Virus record (IMG/VR): IMGVR_UViG_3300045456_000050 | Span: 1 to 29,258 of that record | Direction: 5' to 3' (one strand) | From: a virus | Length of the DNA: 29,258 bases | Part shown: piece by piece, positions 22,607-28,229 of the stretch | Position numbering within the stretch: the first letter of the stretch is position 1 | Layout: every line of letters starts with the position of its first letter | The notes under the pieces: generated by a model | Told to the model about the DNA's origin: nothing | Databases searched by the model: none | What the model saw: the letters and a program-made list of their open reading frames with translations, nothing else | Translations under genes and position numbers: made by a program

Positions 22607-22792
22607 TTACCTCTCAACTTCAACTTTCCGCTCGCCGAAATAGCCGTCAACAATTGGCCAACCGCCGGCAAGGATTGCCCGGACGTAGTGCTTTTGTACC
22701 ATGACATCAAAACGGTGCAGAACCTCCACTACAGCCTTTCCGTCTATGATGTCGCCTTTCTCTATTTCCTAAAGCAAAACTTTAAGTTTCAT
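22607..22792 (-). pseudogene. Small phage gene with in-frame TAG at codon 8
   Basis: ATG 22792 has a good AAGGAGGC site and opens a 61-codon frame ending at TAA 22607. Codon 8 (22771-22769) is TAG. The remainder reads as a coherent small protein (EIEKGDIIDGKAVVEVLHRF, then VQKHYVRAILAGGWPIVDGY). A CAG to TAG change would explain it. TAG is used as an ordinary stop by several neighbours (large terminase, cytosine methyltransferase, repressor), so general recoding is unlikely and this is probably a nonsense-mutated gene. Confidence 0.6.
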
Positions 22793-22820
22793 GTGTTTGC
22801 CTCCTTGCCGATAGATAGGG

Positions 22821-22943
22821 CTAAAAAATCTGGATGGAACAAAAACAATCTGCGTCTCTGTTGTCGCAGTGTGGACAACGGCAACCAGCACACCATGGGT
22901 CATCGCAGTCCGGGCAACCGTCGTGCATGTACCTGGAGTCCAT
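22821..22943 (-). CDS. 40-residue cysteine-rich microprotein
   Basis: A 40-residue protein with eight cysteines in CPDCDDPWCAGCRCPHC and DCFCS, plus His 7 and His 25, enough for a compact double zinc site. GGAGGTAAGAAAT gives an excellent ribosome site for ATG 22943, and the stop is TAG. It lies 5 bases after the stop of the small XRE gene and so belongs to its transcript. Such metal-binding microproteins are frequent in phage early regions and may target host factors. The function is unknown. Confidence 0.65.
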   Translation of the reverse strand: MDSRYMHDGCPDCDDPWCAGCRCPHCDNRDADCFCSIQIF

Positions 22944-22948
22944 ATTTC

Positions 22949-23170
22949 TTACCTCCTTCCTTCAAAATTGAAGATTTCACAAAAACGCTTTCCAAATAAT
23001 TTGCGCATCCTGCTCCCAAGCCGGATGCTTACTGGGTGACTTCCCGATTCAATTCCGGCCAGGTACCTTTGGCCTATGCCCAACGCCATCGCCATTTCCG
23101 TCTGGGATAGGCCAATTTCCAGCCGGGCCTTCAGAACCTCGTCGCCCTTGGCCACGATTTTTAACCGCAT
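22949..23170 (-). CDS. Small XRE-family DNA-binding protein
   Basis: A 73-residue protein made almost only of an XRE helix-turn-helix (residues ~10-62: LKARLEIGLSQTEMAMALGI, GQRYLAGIESGSHPVSIRLG). It overlaps the upstream excisionase-like gene by 10 bp and is read on the lytic strand just after the Cro-like gene, so it is an early regulator. Binding sites were not identified. Confidence 0.75.
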   Translation of the reverse strand: MRLKIVAKGDEVLKARLEIGLSQTEMAMALGIGQRYLAGIESGSHPVSIRLGSRMRKLFGKRFCEIFNFEGRR

Positions 23171-23361
23171 TTGGATTCCCCTTTCCCTTTCGCGTAATCG
23201 TAAAACTTCCCGGCATGGATGAAGTACGCCCAGCGCTTGAACTTGACCGCCTTGCCGAACTCGGGGAAGCGGCCCTGTTGCAGGCCCATGCGTAGAAATT
23301 GCGGTGTGACGCCTAGCACTTTTGCGGCCTCGGGGACTGTGATTTTGGCAGTGGGTTGCAT
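23161..23361 (-). CDS. Excisionase-like helix-turn-helix protein
   Basis: A 66-residue protein with the MerR/excisionase-type fold: ITVPEAAKVLGVTPQFLRMG, GLQQGRFPEFGKAVKF, then an aromatic wing (RWAYFIHAGKFYDY). GGAGG lies 8 bases upstream of ATG 23361. A position directly after cro on the lytic strand suits an excisionase that redirects the integrase at 28.2 kb, or an early regulator. A related fold is seen in the gene at the left edge of the window. Confidence 0.7.
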   Translation of the reverse strand: MQPTAKITVPEAAKVLGVTPQFLRMGLQQGRFPEFGKAVKFKRWAYFIHAGKFYDYAKGKGESKCG

Positions 23362-23448
23362 GGGGGTGCCTCCTGTTCTTAAAGAATCCCGGACTTTCTC
23401 AGGCTTGTATCATCATCTTGCATCTGAAGAAAACACCGATCAAAACCA

Positions 23449-23491
23449 AATCCGCACACACCTACGGGTGCAGGCGGGTGCTACGCGGATT
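23449..23491 (-). terminator. Stem-loop after the Cro-like gene
   Basis: AATCCGC/GCGGATT (7 bp; 23449-23455 with 23485-23491) encloses a CACC/GGTG hairpin and is followed on the minus strand by TTGGTTTTG. It overlaps the last codons of the Cro-like gene. It is probably a partial terminator or attenuator between cro and the other early genes. Confidence 0.45.
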
Positions 23492-23717
23492 CTCTGCCAG
23501 CTGTTTTAGCTCGCGTAACGTGAGTATCGAGATCAAAAAAATTTATCTCATGGATTGGCACTTGAAAGAATTCAGCAATCTGCTTTGCTCTGCGAAGTCT
23601 CGGAATTCTTGCGCCTGTCTCATACATAGCAACAGCACTGATGCTAATGTTGAGAGCATTAGCCAATTGCTCTTGAGTCAGATCTTTTTTCTTTCGCAGC
23701 TCAGCAAGTGTTGTCAT
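23481..23717 (-). CDS. Cro-like XRE repressor
   Basis: A 78-residue protein with an XRE helix-turn-helix (TLAELRKKKDLTQEQLANAL, NISISAVAMYETGARIPRLR). ATG 23717 follows GGAGGTAATAAT; the in-frame ATG 23747 lies in the operator region. It is divergent from the larger CI-like repressor, is the first gene of the lytic strand and lacks a sensor or cleavage domain, as Cro proteins do. One operator lies just upstream of its start, and a degenerate copy (23511-23523) is inside its 3' end. Confidence 0.78.
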   Translation of the reverse strand: MTTLAELRKKKDLTQEQLANALNISISAVAMYETGARIPRLRRAKQIAEFFQVPIHEINFFDLDTHVTRAKTAGRESA

Positions 23718-23730
23718 ATTATTACCTCCA

Positions 23731-23813
23731 TCACGAAACGTGAGCATGTCAAGCGCCTAAAATAGTTTTTCTCACTTTTAGTGTTACTACTTGTTTATAA
23801 TCACTATGCGTGA
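23731..23813. promoter_or_regulatory. Lysogeny switch: divergent promoters and TCAC-N5-GTGA operators
   Basis: Three 13-bp sites share the form TCAC N5 GTG(A/T): 23731-23743, 23772-23784 and 23801-23813. The plus promoter for the CI-like gene has TATAAT at 23796-23801 with a weak -35 inside the middle operator. The minus promoter for cro reads GTAACA (23787-23782), 17 bases, TATTTT (23764-23759), and the middle operator sits in its spacer. A repressor on the middle site would therefore touch both promoters. Confidence 0.7.
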
Positions 23814-23847
23814 TAATTTGATATTGAAATCATAAAAGGAGCGCCAC

Positions 23848-24177
23848 ATGATAAAAGAAAGGCTTAAAGAATTGCGCAATGAGCGAGGAATAAATCAGAG
23901 AGATCTGGCTTCTTATCTAAATTTATCGCCCAGTACAATAGCCATGTACGAGACGGGCCAAAGAGTTCCGGATGCAGAAACACTCGGCAAAATCGCTGAT
24001 TATTTTCAGACATCGGTGGACTGGCTTCTTGGCCGCAGCGACTACCGCAATTATCCCCATACCCGCGCCGCCCATATTGAAGAAGGTGCCACAATCACTG
24101 AAGAGGCATTGAACCAAATTGAAGAGATCATCAAAAGGGAGCGGGAAAAGATAAGACGAGAAAGGGAAGGTAAGTAG
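23848..24177 (+). CDS. CI-like XRE repressor
   Basis: A 109-residue protein with an N-terminal XRE helix-turn-helix (residues ~2-62: ERLKELRNERGINQRDLASY, NLSPSTIAMYETGQRVPDAE, LGKIADYFQTSVDWLLGRSD). A highly charged helical C-terminus follows (IEEIIKREREKIRREREGK) that probably makes dimers. It lacks a LexA-type self-cleavage domain, so induction probably depends on the ImmA-like gene that follows. AAAAGGAG precedes ATG 23848. The stop TAG shares one base with the GTG start of the next gene. It is divergent from cro across the operators. Confidence 0.85.
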   Translation: MIKERLKELRNERGINQRDLASYLNLSPSTIAMYETGQRVPDAETLGKIADYFQTSVDWLLGRSDYRNYPHTRAAHIEEGATITEEALNQIEEIIKREREKIRREREGK

Positions 24178-24599
24178 TGCCAGATGCTTTATTTTATTTG
24201 GCTCAAGCCGAGGGAATTATTTGTCGGTATGTATACTTACCTGTACCCTTTTTGGGACTATATGACGCCCGTGCCGGTGAACCAACACTAATACTACTGC
24301 ATGAAACCCTTAAACAAAAACGGTGCCTCTTGCGATGTATCCTAGCTGAAGAACTGGGCCATCACTTTACCAGCTCAGGCAACCTGCTGGCTTTTGCCCG
24401 GAGCGACAAGTCCTTTATCACACTTAAACAAGAAAAAAATGCTATGTGGTGGGCTGTACAGCAATTGGTACCAATTAAAGAATTAATTTCGGCTGTTGAG
24501 GATGGGCTCGTTTTAACCCATGAATTGGCTGACCATTTTGGTGTAACAGAAAGGTTTATGGGGACTGCTTTGAGACTATATTATGGGGAAACGTTTTAG
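24177..24599 (+). CDS. ImmA/IrrE-like metallopeptidase
   Basis: A 140-residue protein of the ImmA/IrrE (DUF955) family. The active-site region is LAEELGHHFTSSG (residues ~59-71), an xExxH pattern in which the family's first His is replaced by Glu, with HH following. This variant is frequent in phage copies. In ICEBs1 and related elements ImmA cuts the phage repressor after DNA damage. Here it starts at GTG 24177 overlapping the repressor stop, so the pair is co-expressed and coupled. The C-terminal helix-turn-helix-like stretch (THELADHFGVTERFMGTALR) is usual for the family. Confidence 0.85.
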   Translation: MPDALFYLAQAEGIICRYVYLPVPFLGLYDARAGEPTLILLHETLKQKRCLLRCILAEELGHHFTSSGNLLAFARSDKSFITLKQEKNAMWWAVQQLVPIKELISAVEDGLVLTHELADHFGVTERFMGTALRLYYGETF

Positions 24600-24623
24600 A
24601 AATCCCCGGGGAGAAGAAAGGCC

Positions 24624-25091
24624 GTGAACGAACGCTGGACACCAAAAAATCTTAAAGATTATCCGCCTAATAAATTTGCTGAAATGTTAAAGCGCTGGTT
24701 GCAAGACCCCTTGAGCGAACCTGAGCTTGAAGAGTGGTATGTTACTGGAGAGCCACATGGCATTCCTTTTTGTGAAAGGGAACCAGAACAATGGGAGAGA
24801 GATCACAAAAAATATTCTCCCATTTATCAAAAGGCAGCTGCGTTTGAAAAGATAGGTGATTACGAAAAAGCCTTGTCTCTTTACATGCAAATTCTAAGTA
24901 AATATATCCCTCACGGTACAGTTTACTATGAACGCCCCACAATTATCCTTGAAAGAATGGCAAAATACAAAGAGGCTGTAGCTATATGCAACGTAGCCAT
25001 ATTTGCTTTGGAAAATCGATTGTTCAATGCTGATATCGAGCTGTTCAGGAAAAGAAAGGCTAGGCTTGAGAAAAAAATGACCGCTTCTTAA
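24624..25091 (+). CDS. TPR-like accessory protein
   Basis: A 155-residue soluble protein from GTG 24624 with GGGGAGAAG upstream. The N-terminal part is Trp/Pro-rich (RWTPKNLKDYPPNKFAEMLK). The middle has a TPR-like helix pair (YQKAAAFEKIGDYEKALSLY, then ERMAKYKEAVAICNVAIFAL). TPR proteins are protein-binding scaffolds. It lies just after the ImmA-like gene on the plus strand, so it is probably expressed in the lysogen. A specific role is not visible; accessory regulator or defence-type gene are options. Confidence 0.6.
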   Translation: MNERWTPKNLKDYPPNKFAEMLKRWLQDPLSEPELEEWYVTGEPHGIPFCEREPEQWERDHKKYSPIYQKAAAFEKIGDYEKALSLYMQILSKYIPHGTVYYERPTIILERMAKYKEAVAICNVAIFALENRLFNADIELFRKRKARLEKKMTAS

Positions 25092-25295
25092 TAAACCCGC
25101 CCGACACAAAGCCACCAAAAAAGTCCCGGTAGGGGCGAAAATGTGAGGGGGAAACCTATAACTGAAGATATTCCTGAAGGGCTAAAGGCGCGGAGACAAA
25201 AGATAAATCCATAGAAAAAAGATAAAATATTTCAAAAATGCGTTTTTTAAGCCCAAAATGCTCGTAAAATATATAAAACCAGACGAAAAAAACGT
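25092..25295. other. AT-rich intergenic region before the RNA-NYN locus
   Basis: About 200 bp without a convincing gene. The only candidate is a 23-codon frame at 25143-25214 (plus, GTG, with GGTAGGGGCG before it; residues MRGKPITEDIPEGLKARRQK), which is too short to call. The right half (25215-25295) is A-rich, which would suit an upstream element of the promoter that follows. Confidence 0.4.
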
Positions 25296-25324
25296 TTGAC
25301 ACAGAGAGGTTTTGGGCATATTAT
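25296..25324 (+). promoter_or_regulatory. Consensus promoter of the structured RNA
   Basis: TTGACA (25296-25301), 17-base spacer, TATTAT (25319-25324), one of the best SigA-type promoters in the window, preceded by A tracts that could act as an UP element. Transcription should begin near 25331 at the base of the first hairpin. Confidence 0.8.
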
Positions 25325-25328
25325 AAAA

Positions 25329-25433
25329 GAGCAGAATGCTCCCTATCATTCTCTCCCCGCTTTAGCGAGGGAGGCCAGGATGATAGGCTCAGAATGAAAG
25401 CCGTCTCTCTGTATCAGGGAGACGGCTTTGCCG
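25329..25433 (+). ncRNA. Structured small RNA ending in a terminator
   Basis: About 100 bases between the promoter and the NYN gene fold into three hairpins. The first is GAGCA/TGCTC (25329-25333/25337-25341). The second has an 8-bp base CCTATCAT/ATGATAGG (25342-25349/25380-25387) and an inner CTCCC-CGC stem (25353-25360 with 25365-25373, one bulged A) capped by TTTA. The third is a 12-bp terminator stem (25400-25411 with 25415-25426, one G-T pair), loop TAT, then TTTGCCGTTATTT. CAGAATG occurs twice (25332-25338, 25390-25396). It is either a free small RNA or a leader controlling the NYN gene. Confidence 0.6.
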
Positions 25434-25460
25434 TTATTTAGAAGTCAGGAGGAGAAGGTT

Positions 25461-26015
25461 TTGCAATACCGTGTAGCCTGCTTTATTGATGGGGGATACT
25501 TGGACAAGGTTCTTCGGAATGAATTTTCTTCTGCAAAAATAGATTATGCTAAGCTGGCCGAGTGGATGGCGGGCGGCATTCCGCTACTACGGACTTATTA
25601 CTATCACTGCTTGCCATATAAAAGCGGGACTCCTACACAAGACGAAAATGAACGATTTTCGAGTATGGAGCGATTCCTTAACTCTTTAGAAAAATTGCCA
25701 AAATTTGAAGTCCGGAAAGGAAAACTTGAATTTAGAGGCTGGCAAGGTGACGGTACACAAATATATATCCAAAAGCGCATTGATGTGCTTTTAGCCGTTG
25801 ACTTAACAAGCTTGAGCGCAAAAGGCTCAATAACACATGCAGCTATACTTACCGGGGATAGCGACTACTTACCTGCTATTGAAATGGCAAAAAACCAAGG
25901 TGTGTCTATTTGCCTGTTTCATGGTAGTAAGGACAAGCCTCATCGAGAATTATGGCAAGTATGCGATGAAAGAAAAGCTATTACGGCAGATATAATTCAG
26001 ATTATTCTCCGTTAG
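25461..26015 (+). CDS. NYN-domain (PIN-like) nuclease
   Basis: A 184-residue NYN/LabA-type protein, a PIN-fold RNase family. Acidic residues are in place: Asp 10 in CFIDGGYL, Asp 108 and Asp 114 in KRIDVLLAVDL, and Asp 133/Asp 135 in ILTGDSDYLPAI. They would coordinate the catalytic metal. TTG 25461 is chosen because GGAGG at 25448-25452 is well spaced; the frame upstream runs through the terminator. The gene is AT-rich. It sits right behind a strong promoter, a structured RNA and a terminator, an arrangement seen for RNA-controlled toxins. It may be an RNA-cutting toxin or defence effector; the substrate is unknown. Confidence 0.82.
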   Translation: MQYRVACFIDGGYLDKVLRNEFSSAKIDYAKLAEWMAGGIPLLRTYYYHCLPYKSGTPTQDENERFSSMERFLNSLEKLPKFEVRKGKLEFRGWQGDGTQIYIQKRIDVLLAVDLTSLSAKGSITHAAILTGDSDYLPAIEMAKNQGVSICLFHGSKDKPHRELWQVCDERKAITADIIQIILR

Positions 26016-26124
26016 AATAAGCTTCCCTGTTAGCGGCTTAGGAGATGCCCGATTAAGAGACATAAAAGAGCAAGGGTTGGCTTGTGTGCCGTAATGATGC
26101 GGTTATAGGGATGGTGAGGTACCG

Positions 26125-27210
26125 ATGCTAAATCTTGAGCAGGTTGCAAGGTTCCATAGTCATTACGACCAATATGCCCGAAGTATTCTTCGGCCCAACC
26201 AAGACGAACTCAAGAAACTCTTCAAAGCTTGGGAGGATCCCAACTACTGGGCACGGTATGCCGGAATGAGTCGTCTACCGGCTCCCTCGCCTATTCAGCG
26301 AACGGTGTCCCGAATCAAGCGGCCAGAGAGTGTCGTCGACAAGATCCTAAGAAAACCGTCTTCGTTTCCAAGCGGCTTGACAGCCGCGAGCGTTGACGAG
26401 ATGCACGACACGCTCGGTGGGCGGGTCATTGTCTACTTTTTGGATAACCTCTCACTGGTCGACCGAGAACTTCGGGAAAGCAATATCTTGGAGATATCTG
26501 CAGTGGATCCGCCGAAGGCGTACCTAACACAAGACTTGGCTGATCAATTGGGCCTGACGCGGCTCACGGTGTCCAGAAAGGATAGCGGGTATGCATCGCT
26601 ACACTACACTGTGCGGTTTCGACCACCGCTTTTGCCAGATGTCCAACGCCCTTGGTTTGAACTACAGGTTCGGACTCTTGTCGAGGACGTGTGGGGTGAG
26701 GTCGAGCACGTTCTTGGATATAAGCCTGGCAAGCGCACATCATTTGCAGTGAGGCGGCAATTTCGGATCATTGCAAGCGAACTAACGGCGATCGATGAAC
26801 ATTTCAACCTCTTGTTTCAGGAACTGTCCAGATTCCAACAGGAAGGCATCTTCAGAGATGCGGATCCGCTAAATGCTGAGAATCTGCCCCCTGTTCTTAG
26901 TGAGCTCGGCATCGGTTGCGCCCAGAGCGAAATCGATGGCCAACTCAAGCTGCTCGCCAGTCGTGGCATAGCTTCAGTCGGACAACTTCGCGAAGAAGCT
27001 ACGAGTCATCGACTTGACTTGATTCGAAGAACGTACCGCGAGTACCGCAACAGACAGCCTACCGATTTTGAGACGGTTGCCGGCGTCGCTTCGATTCGAG
27101 GAATGGACGATGACGCAATAGCAATTGGCAATGCCATCAGGGGTCAGATTGACATTCTGGAGGCCTGGAAGAGCCTGAAGGCGGAGATCAAAAAAGAGGG
27201 TACTACCTAA
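26125..27210 (+). CDS. RelA/SpoT-type nucleotide synthetase
   Basis: A 361-residue protein with a RelA/SpoT synthetase domain at ~40-200, which transfers pyrophosphate (or a related group) from ATP to a nucleotide or RNA 3' end. The residues needed are visible: Arg 63, Lys 65 and Ser 69 in RIKRPESVV, Asp 95 in MHDTLGGR, Tyr 156, Ser 158 and His 160 in SGYASLHYTV, and Glu 179, Gln 181 and Arg 183 in FELQVRT, followed by WGEVEH. No hydrolase (HD) domain is present. Residues ~200-361 are a helical extension of unknown type. GGTGAGG precedes ATG 26125. By eye it is more GC-rich than the NYN gene before it. It could be a toxic small alarmone synthetase or the signal maker of a defence pair. Confidence 0.85.
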   Translation: MLNLEQVARFHSHYDQYARSILRPNQDELKKLFKAWEDPNYWARYAGMSRLPAPSPIQRTVSRIKRPESVVDKILRKPSSFPSGLTAASVDEMHDTLGGRVIVYFLDNLSLVDRELRESNILEISAVDPPKAYLTQDLADQLGLTRLTVSRKDSGYASLHYTVRFRPPLLPDVQRPWFELQVRTLVEDVWGEVEHVLGYKPGKRTSFAVRRQFRIIASELTAIDEHFNLLFQELSRFQQEGIFRDADPLNAENLPPVLSELGIGCAQSEIDGQLKLLASRGIASVGQLREEATSHRLDLIRRTYREYRNRQPTDFETVAGVASIRGMDDDAIAIGNAIRGQIDILEAWKSLKAEIKKEGTT

Positions 27211-27235
27211 CGCCGGCGTGCAGGCGACGTTAGAC
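27205..27235 (+). repeat. attC-like imperfect inverted repeat
   Basis: ACCTAAC (27205-27211) and GTTAGAC (27229-27235) match the integron attC end consensus RYYYAAC ... GTTRRRY and are largely complementary (CTAACG/CGTTAG with CC/GG inside and extrahelical bases). The spacing of 17 bases is shorter than a normal attC site, and no integrase of the integron type is present. The repeat includes the stop codon of the RelA-like gene. Confidence 0.35.
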
Positions 27236-27240
27236 GAGGG

Positions 27241-28014
27241 GTGAAGTCGTGGACGAGTCCCAGATTATCACTATATTTAAGAAACATTTCATATATGGCA
27301 ATTGAATTTAAGATTCTAACCGACATGCGTCTGTGGCTTGTCCAGCGCCGCATACCACTAACAGTGATTTCCATGGCCGTAGGAACAATCGCGATAGGGA
27401 TGTTTTTTCAACCGCCAGCTAATGTTGCTGCGTGGTTTAAGTGGTCAAGTTTTGGCGTTTTCGTTTTGACCACTGCGTTTACCGTATTCCTAAGCATCAC
27501 ACCCCATCACTATGAGAGAATCAAGTATGCTACCAGCATTTTGCCAGCTATCTGCTATGTTCTACAGCTTGACAGTAGTACTAGGGTCACCATACACCAC
27601 ATTAGGAGTAAGAAAGCGCAGACATACGAACAGATAACACCATATTATCCCACTAATACTGGACAAGGTCGGCAGTTTGTTTTCACGCAAGGAATCACTG
27701 GACAAGCATTTAGGACACGCCTCTCTCAAGCATACTCCATTCCTAATGGAACAAGTTTAGCAGAAGATTACCGTAGACGCTGGTCGTTCACGAACGAAGA
27801 AATTTCGAGACTTTCTCAAGACAGGAGGTCCTTTTACGCTTATCCAGTTGGACAAGAAGGAGCGTTTGCAAAGGTTGTCCTTTATTTTGACTCTGCCAAT
27901 CCTTCGACATTTGCCGATGAAAAAAAAATGGAACTGGATAGCAACATCGAGAAGTTATTTCTCCGAACATTAGAGTGTTTATTTGTTACGGAGAAAGCAG
28001 AAGCATCTGCCTAA
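27241..28014 (+). CDS. Two-TM protein with cytoplasmic GAF-like domain
   Basis: A 257-residue membrane protein if GTG 27241 is used; ATG 27295 (239 residues) is an alternative without a ribosome site. Two transmembrane segments lie at ~39-56 (PLTVISMAVGTIAIGMFF) and ~67-86 (FGVFVLTTAFTVFLSI). A cytoplasmic domain at ~95-245 has GAF-like features: QGITGQAFRTRLSQAYSI, FYAYPVGQEGAFAKVVLYFD, then PSTFADEKKMELDS and a closing helix. GAF domains bind small ligands, often cyclic nucleotides. The gene follows the nucleotide synthetase by 30 bp. The pair resembles signal-maker plus membrane-effector modules (inference). A competing frame at 27249 has a better site. Confidence 0.65.
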   Translation: MKSWTSPRLSLYLRNISYMAIEFKILTDMRLWLVQRRIPLTVISMAVGTIAIGMFFQPPANVAAWFKWSSFGVFVLTTAFTVFLSITPHHYERIKYATSILPAICYVLQLDSSTRVTIHHIRSKKAQTYEQITPYYPTNTGQGRQFVFTQGITGQAFRTRLSQAYSIPNGTSLAEDYRRRWSFTNEEISRLSQDRRSFYAYPVGQEGAFAKVVLYFDSANPSTFADEKKMELDSNIEKLFLRTLECLFVTEKAEASA

Positions 28015-28193
28015 ATAAAAGTATGATTCCACTGCAATAACTCACTTTTGAGCAATTTAACCACAATTTCTAGTGGGCAACCCTGCTTATGGCTACTATA
28101 TATAGAGATTAGATGAAGTTTTTCGTGTTATTGCAGCAGAATCAAGTATAGCTGTCTAATTTAAGAAAGAAAATTTTTCAGAATTTAAAACTC
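28015..28193. other. AT-rich region with a 10-bp inverted repeat before the integrase
   Basis: No gene seen. CTGCAATAAC (28032-28041) and GTTATTGCAG (28127-28136) form a perfect inverted repeat around 85 bp. These could be integrase arm or excisionase sites or the ends of a lost insertion. No obvious consensus promoter for the integrase is visible. Confidence 0.4.
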
Positions 28194-28229
28194 GTGGAAA
28201 CCAGAACAGCACCAAAGGGAGATGAGAGC

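Noticed and set aside
22332-22792. Genome-wide recoding of TAG as an amino acid
   Set aside because: The large terminase, cytosine methyltransferase, CI-like repressor and Cys-rich microprotein all end naturally at TAG, so TAG works as a stop in this element.
23747-23752. Minus-strand TTGACA near the cro start as a -35 element
   Set aside because: The only -10-like sequence downstream (TAATAA) is 22 bases away and overlaps the ribosome site and start codon; the GTAACA/TATTTT pair further upstream fits better.
24624-25091. Antitoxin or Abi-type gene after the ImmA-like peptidase
   Set aside because: Only a TPR-like pattern is visible; no toxin or antitoxin motif supports a stronger call.
25143-25214. 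23-codon plus-strand frame with a fair ribosome site
   Set aside because: Too short to support by eye, no promoter close by, and no recognisable feature in the peptide.
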